Source of the DNA: an uncultured Prochlorococcus sp.
GTDB lineage: Bacteria > Cyanobacteriota > Cyanobacteriia > PCC-6307 > Cyanobiaceae
Assembly (NCBI RefSeq): GCF_902616385.1
Contig: NZ_CACMSM010000002.1
Coordinates: forward strand, 56,927 to 120,926
Direction of reading: 5' to 3'
DNA: 64,000 nucleotides
The translations under genes were made by a program, and so were the position numbers. How positions within the stretch are numbered: position 1 is the first letter of the stretch; every line of letters begins with the position of its first letter. Of the stretch, positions 61,840-64,000 are shown piece by piece. Under the pieces are notes generated by a model that was given only the letters and a program-made list of their open reading frames with translations, was not told the DNA's origin and did not search any database.

Positions 61840-62109
61840 TTATCCGTAATTATGAGATACTTCTGTCCATCCTTTTTGGTGTAGTTCGTGCCATTTTTCC
61901 CAGGCTGAATCTATGTTGAGTTTTTCAGAGGATTTGTACCCTCCAGGTTCTCCGAGGTGATTTGTGTAGAAAAGATGAGTATGAATTTTTAAATTAGGTT
62001 TAGGAGAGTTTTTGCATTCTTCGAAAAAGATAATTCTGCTGCCTTCGGGATTTAGTAGGCATCCGTTAGGTTTGCTAGTGCTACAACCAAATGAGTACTT
62101 AGGATCCAT
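61840..62109 (-). CDS. Conserved hypothetical protein, possibly DUF1651-like
   Basis: This 89-aa soluble protein contains LLNPEGSRIIFFEECKNSPK and ends AWEKWHELHQKGWTEVSHNYG. The closing W-x(n)-L-x(4)-GW pattern recalls the picocyanobacterial DUF1651 group; this is a weak match. Three cysteines lie in the first 32 residues. An 18-base palindrome sits upstream of its ATG. Confidence 0.5.
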   Translation of the reverse strand: MDPKYSFGCSTSKPNGCLLNPEGSRIIFFEECKNSPKPNLKIHTHLFYTNHLGEPGGYKSSEKLNIDSAWEKWHELHQKGWTEVSHNYG

Positions 62110-62119
62110 ACTTTACCTT

Positions 62120-62137
62120 TAATCGACCGGTTGATTA
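62120..62137. promoter_or_regulatory. 18-bp near-perfect palindrome upstream of the 89-aa gene
   Basis: TAATCGACCGGTTGATTA is symmetric in 8 of 9 base pairs (TAATC-N-ACCGGT-N-GATTA) and is G/C-rich for this genome. It lies 10 bases before the ATG at 62107-62109 and downstream of a possible minus-strand -10 box (TATAGT). It could be a repressor operator or an mRNA hairpin covering the ribosome site. Confidence 0.45.
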
Positions 62138-62258
62138 TTAATACGTTTGTACTATAAATTATATCCTCCTTGTTTTGCTGTCAATCCTTTTAAGGTTAAG
62201 TACTTATTTACTAATAATAATTTTGTTTTTTAATAAATAAGATAATTTCTTTAAGCTT

Positions 62259-62441
62259 ATGAATTACAGGGAAGATCTAGAAATCAAACTACAAAAAGTA
62301 ACACTTGCAATGCAGGAAGTTGTAGATGATATCCATAAAACTGAACCTGAGAAGCAAAGAATAATTTCCAAACTTATTGAATTTAAAGAAGCAATCATTT
62401 CAAAGGGAATTGAACTTAACATTGAATTAGAGGCAGCCTAG
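62259..62441 (+). CDS. Small helical hypothetical protein, 60 aa
   Basis: This charged, fully helical peptide reads MNYREDLEIKLQKVTLAMQE, VVDDIHKTEPEKQRIISKLI, EFKEAIISKGIELNIELEAA. It has no membrane segment or signal and could form a coiled coil. It is not recognised. It stands alone, with 149 bases between it and the divergent 89-aa gene. Confidence 0.55.
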   Translation: MNYREDLEIKLQKVTLAMQEVVDDIHKTEPEKQRIISKLIEFKEAIISKGIELNIELEAA

Positions 62442-62514
62442 AAATATTTAATATCTCATGAATGTTTAATAACTTTTAGAATAATGTTATTAACAAAGAA
62501 GGGTTATTTATCAA

Positions 62515-62676
62515 ATGCAGCCTGGTACTTTTGAATTATTGATCCTAGTATTTATCTTTTTAGGTCTTCAAGCCTGGTGGATTATCCCAATAGTTATTAA
62601 GAATAATAAATTAAATAATAGAGGTAAGGATTTAAGAGAGGAAATTAAGCAATTAGAAAAGTTATATAAAAAATAA
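62515..62676 (+). CDS. Small membrane protein, 53 aa
   Basis: ATG at 62515 and TAA at 62674-62676 give MQPGTFELLILVFIFLGLQA followed by WWIIPIVIKNNKLNNRGKDL and REEIKQLEKLYKK. A single N-terminal helix anchors a short basic helical tail. The function is unknown. The size and layout match the other single-helix proteins in this part of the window. Confidence 0.55.
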   Translation: MQPGTFELLILVFIFLGLQAWWIIPIVIKNNKLNNRGKDLREEIKQLEKLYKK

Positions 62677-62713
62677 ATTAGTTTATTATTTTTGCAAACT
62701 ACTTATTTTATTA

Positions 62714-63154
62714 GTGAAACTCAAATATCTAATGAAATTAAAAAAATTTATTCCAGTTTGCTTCCTTTTTATTGGGACTTTAGCTTTACCAAAACCTTCT
62801 CTTGCGGAAGAAAAGATTGAAGTTATACCCATTATTCAAAGTTCAAAAGGACTAAGTGGTAAAAATTTTAATTATCTCGAGGGTAAGCCTGGATTAAGAC
62901 TCTTAAAAGTAAAAATTCCAGTTGGCTTGAAAACTCCAATTCATACTCATCCTTCCCCAATGCTGATTCATGTCACCAGAGGAAGATTAAAGCATGTGAG
63001 GGGTGATGAAATTAATTTCTTTAAAGCAGGTGATGCATTTATAGAGAGTAATAATGGGGGCCCCCACTATGTGAAAAATGTTGGGAAGAAGCCGGCCATA
63101 CTTCACGTGGGAGTTGTATCAGTAGTTGGAATGCCTACGGCCATAAATAAATAA
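62714..63154 (+). CDS. Exported cupin-domain protein
   Basis: This 146-aa protein has a signal peptide near 8-32 (KKFIPVCFLFIGTLALPKPS, cleavage near SLAEE). The mature domain is a cupin: HTHPSPMLIHVTRGRLKHVRGDE near 75-97 supplies the metal-binding histidines, and FKAGDAFIESNNGGPHYVKNVGKKPA completes the barrel. The start may be GTG at 62714 or the ATG at 62732, the latter giving a more usual leader. The role is unknown; periplasmic cupins may bind a small ligand or metal. Confidence 0.8.
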   Translation: MKLKYLMKLKKFIPVCFLFIGTLALPKPSLAEEKIEVIPIIQSSKGLSGKNFNYLEGKPGLRLLKVKIPVGLKTPIHTHPSPMLIHVTRGRLKHVRGDEINFFKAGDAFIESNNGGPHYVKNVGKKPAILHVGVVSVVGMPTAINK

Positions 63155-63195
63155 GATTTTCTCAAAGTTGTTCTATCAGTATGAGGATTAAACTT

Positions 63196-64000
63196 TTATG
63201 AAGAACAGCTGTAGTGAGATACTCCTCCATAATTAAAATACTGACTTGGCTTTAGTCGATTATATTTTTGATCTATTTCTGAGGATTGTTCTATATATGG
63301 ATTGCTAAAGACATCCTGTAACTCTTTTATTTTTTTGTAATTTCCTTTTTCAGCTTCTTCATATGCGGGAACGACCATCCATTCGCGCCAAGTATAGACT
63401 GGATTAAGGGATTTCATTGATGCTGATTTCGCTTTAATATTTCCCTCTTTCTTCAAGATTGATTGCCAGTTTTGAAGCCATACTTCCCACCTATTATTGA
63501 GCTCGTCATTAATTGGTAGATAGAAACAGTCTTTTAAAGAATCTAAGTTATCAGGGATTTCAGAGAGTTTGCGGAACAAAATTGTATAGTCTGCTTTTGA
63601 AATGACCATGAGATTAAAAAAATCATTTATTAGAGTTTCGTTGTAATGTTCTAAACCAAGCTTGTTTGCCCACATTTTCATCAATTCCTTATTCATTAAT
63701 TCAGAAAAATCCTTTTCGATTTGATCTAATTTTTCTTGATCTTGTTTGCTTCGTGAAAGTAACGGACTAAGAGATGAACAGAATGTTTTAAAGTTGATTG
63801 CCGCTGCAGAAGGCTGGTTAAAAAATGAGAAATGTTCACCTCCACCTGTCCATGGTTGAAATCTTGGATCAAATAATTCACAGAATCCAAAGGGGCCATA
63901 ATCCAAGGTATAACCACCAGCAGCACAATTATCACTATTGAAATTACCCTGGCAATAACCAACTCTCATCCAGTTGGCTATAAGTGATATAAGTCTTGAT
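63196..64000 (-). CDS. selO: SelO/YdiU-family protein AMPylator, C-terminal part (runs off window)
   Basis: The frame is open to the window edge, so the N-terminus is missing. Visible family motifs are GYCQGNFNSDNCAAGG with the metal-binding Asn/Asp, and TLDYGPFGFCELFDPRFQPWTGGGEHFSFFNQP. SelO proteins are pseudokinases that transfer AMP to protein hydroxyls in redox stress. The C-terminus ends YFNYGGVSHYSCSS: a Cys three residues from the end, where animal SelO has selenocysteine. It is convergent with the cupin gene. Confidence 0.9.
   Translation of the reverse strand, partial: SRLISLIANWMRVGYCQGNFNSDNCAAGGYTLDYGPFGFCELFDPRFQPWTGGGEHFSFFNQPSAAAINFKTFCSSLSPLLSRSKQDQEKLDQIEKDFSELMNKELMKMWANKLGLEHYNETLINDFFNLMVISKADYTILFRKLSEIPDNLDSLKDCFYLPINDELNNRWEVWLQNWQSILKKEGNIKAKSASMKSLNPVYTWREWMVVPAYEEAEKGNYKKIKELQDVFSNPYIEQSSEIDQKYNRLKPSQYFNYGGVSHYSCSS

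Overview
The window is about 64 kb of a very A/T-rich, tightly packed cyanobacterial chromosome. Every recognisable gene points to Prochlorococcus, most likely a high-light-adapted type: photosystem II genes psbD/psbC, ycf4, petM, ycf39 and ycf46, flavodoxin, a cluster of short high-light-inducible proteins ending in the TGQIIPG-type signature, a fused thioredoxin reductase-thioredoxin (NTRC), a pntA gene split in two, and many small genes with gaps of only a few bases. This assignment comes from gene content and protein resemblance remembered from the families. No database was searched.

Layout. 0-5 kb is a surface-polysaccharide module (WecA-like transferase, GalE, UDP-glucose dehydrogenase, O-antigen ligase/IctB-type membrane protein) ending at tRNA-Arg(UCU). 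5.4-18.8 kb is core housekeeping: rsmI/cysQ start back to back, followed on the minus strand by the rpmH-rnpA-PH protein-yidC-ycf46-serS-rseP-rpsN-pnp series, then a DUF2808 protein, aroH and sppA. 18.9-22.7 kb is a plus-strand transporter plus two glycosyltransferases. 22.7-29.9 kb mixes small conserved hypotheticals, an AEC permease without a normal start, a SemiSWEET, a peroxiredoxin-like protein without its cysteine, flavodoxin, DUF3386, DUF1824 and glyQ. 30.0-32.1 kb carries an iron-binding protein and tRNA-Ser(CGA). Just downstream lies a 19-bp duplicate of the tRNA 3' end and the C-terminal stump of an outer-membrane barrel, the scar of a past insertion or deletion at a tRNA.

32-55 kb is again core: ferredoxin, cobQ, maf, psbC/psbD, ycf4, a cyclophilin that seems to start at AUA, ilvH, petM, ycf39, infA, NTRC, the pnt transhydrogenase operon, dxr, cysS, polA, an HlyD-type adaptor and ychF. 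56.6-64 kb is accessory in character. It holds tiny membrane-protein genes (one broken in a poly-T run), an operon of three hli genes plus a 59-residue protein, a divergent fourth hli, a glutamine-amidotransferase operon, gene remnants (one matching the N-terminus of ferredoxin-nitrite reductase), a small repeat protein, a cupin and a SelO-type AMP-transferase that runs off the window.

How the genes work together. psbD/psbC/ycf4/petM/ycf39/hli serve building and protecting the photosynthetic apparatus. The iron-binding protein and flavodoxin fit life at low iron. pntA1/A2/B and NTRC manage NADPH and thiol redox balance. The rpmH-pnp block covers ribosome, RNA and membrane-protein biogenesis. 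I did not find a complete undescribed defence or mobile system. The most unusual signals are the tRNA-Ser scar, the nirA fragment with the adjoining repeat protein, two genes with apparently lost start codons, and the clusters of unnamed micro-proteins.
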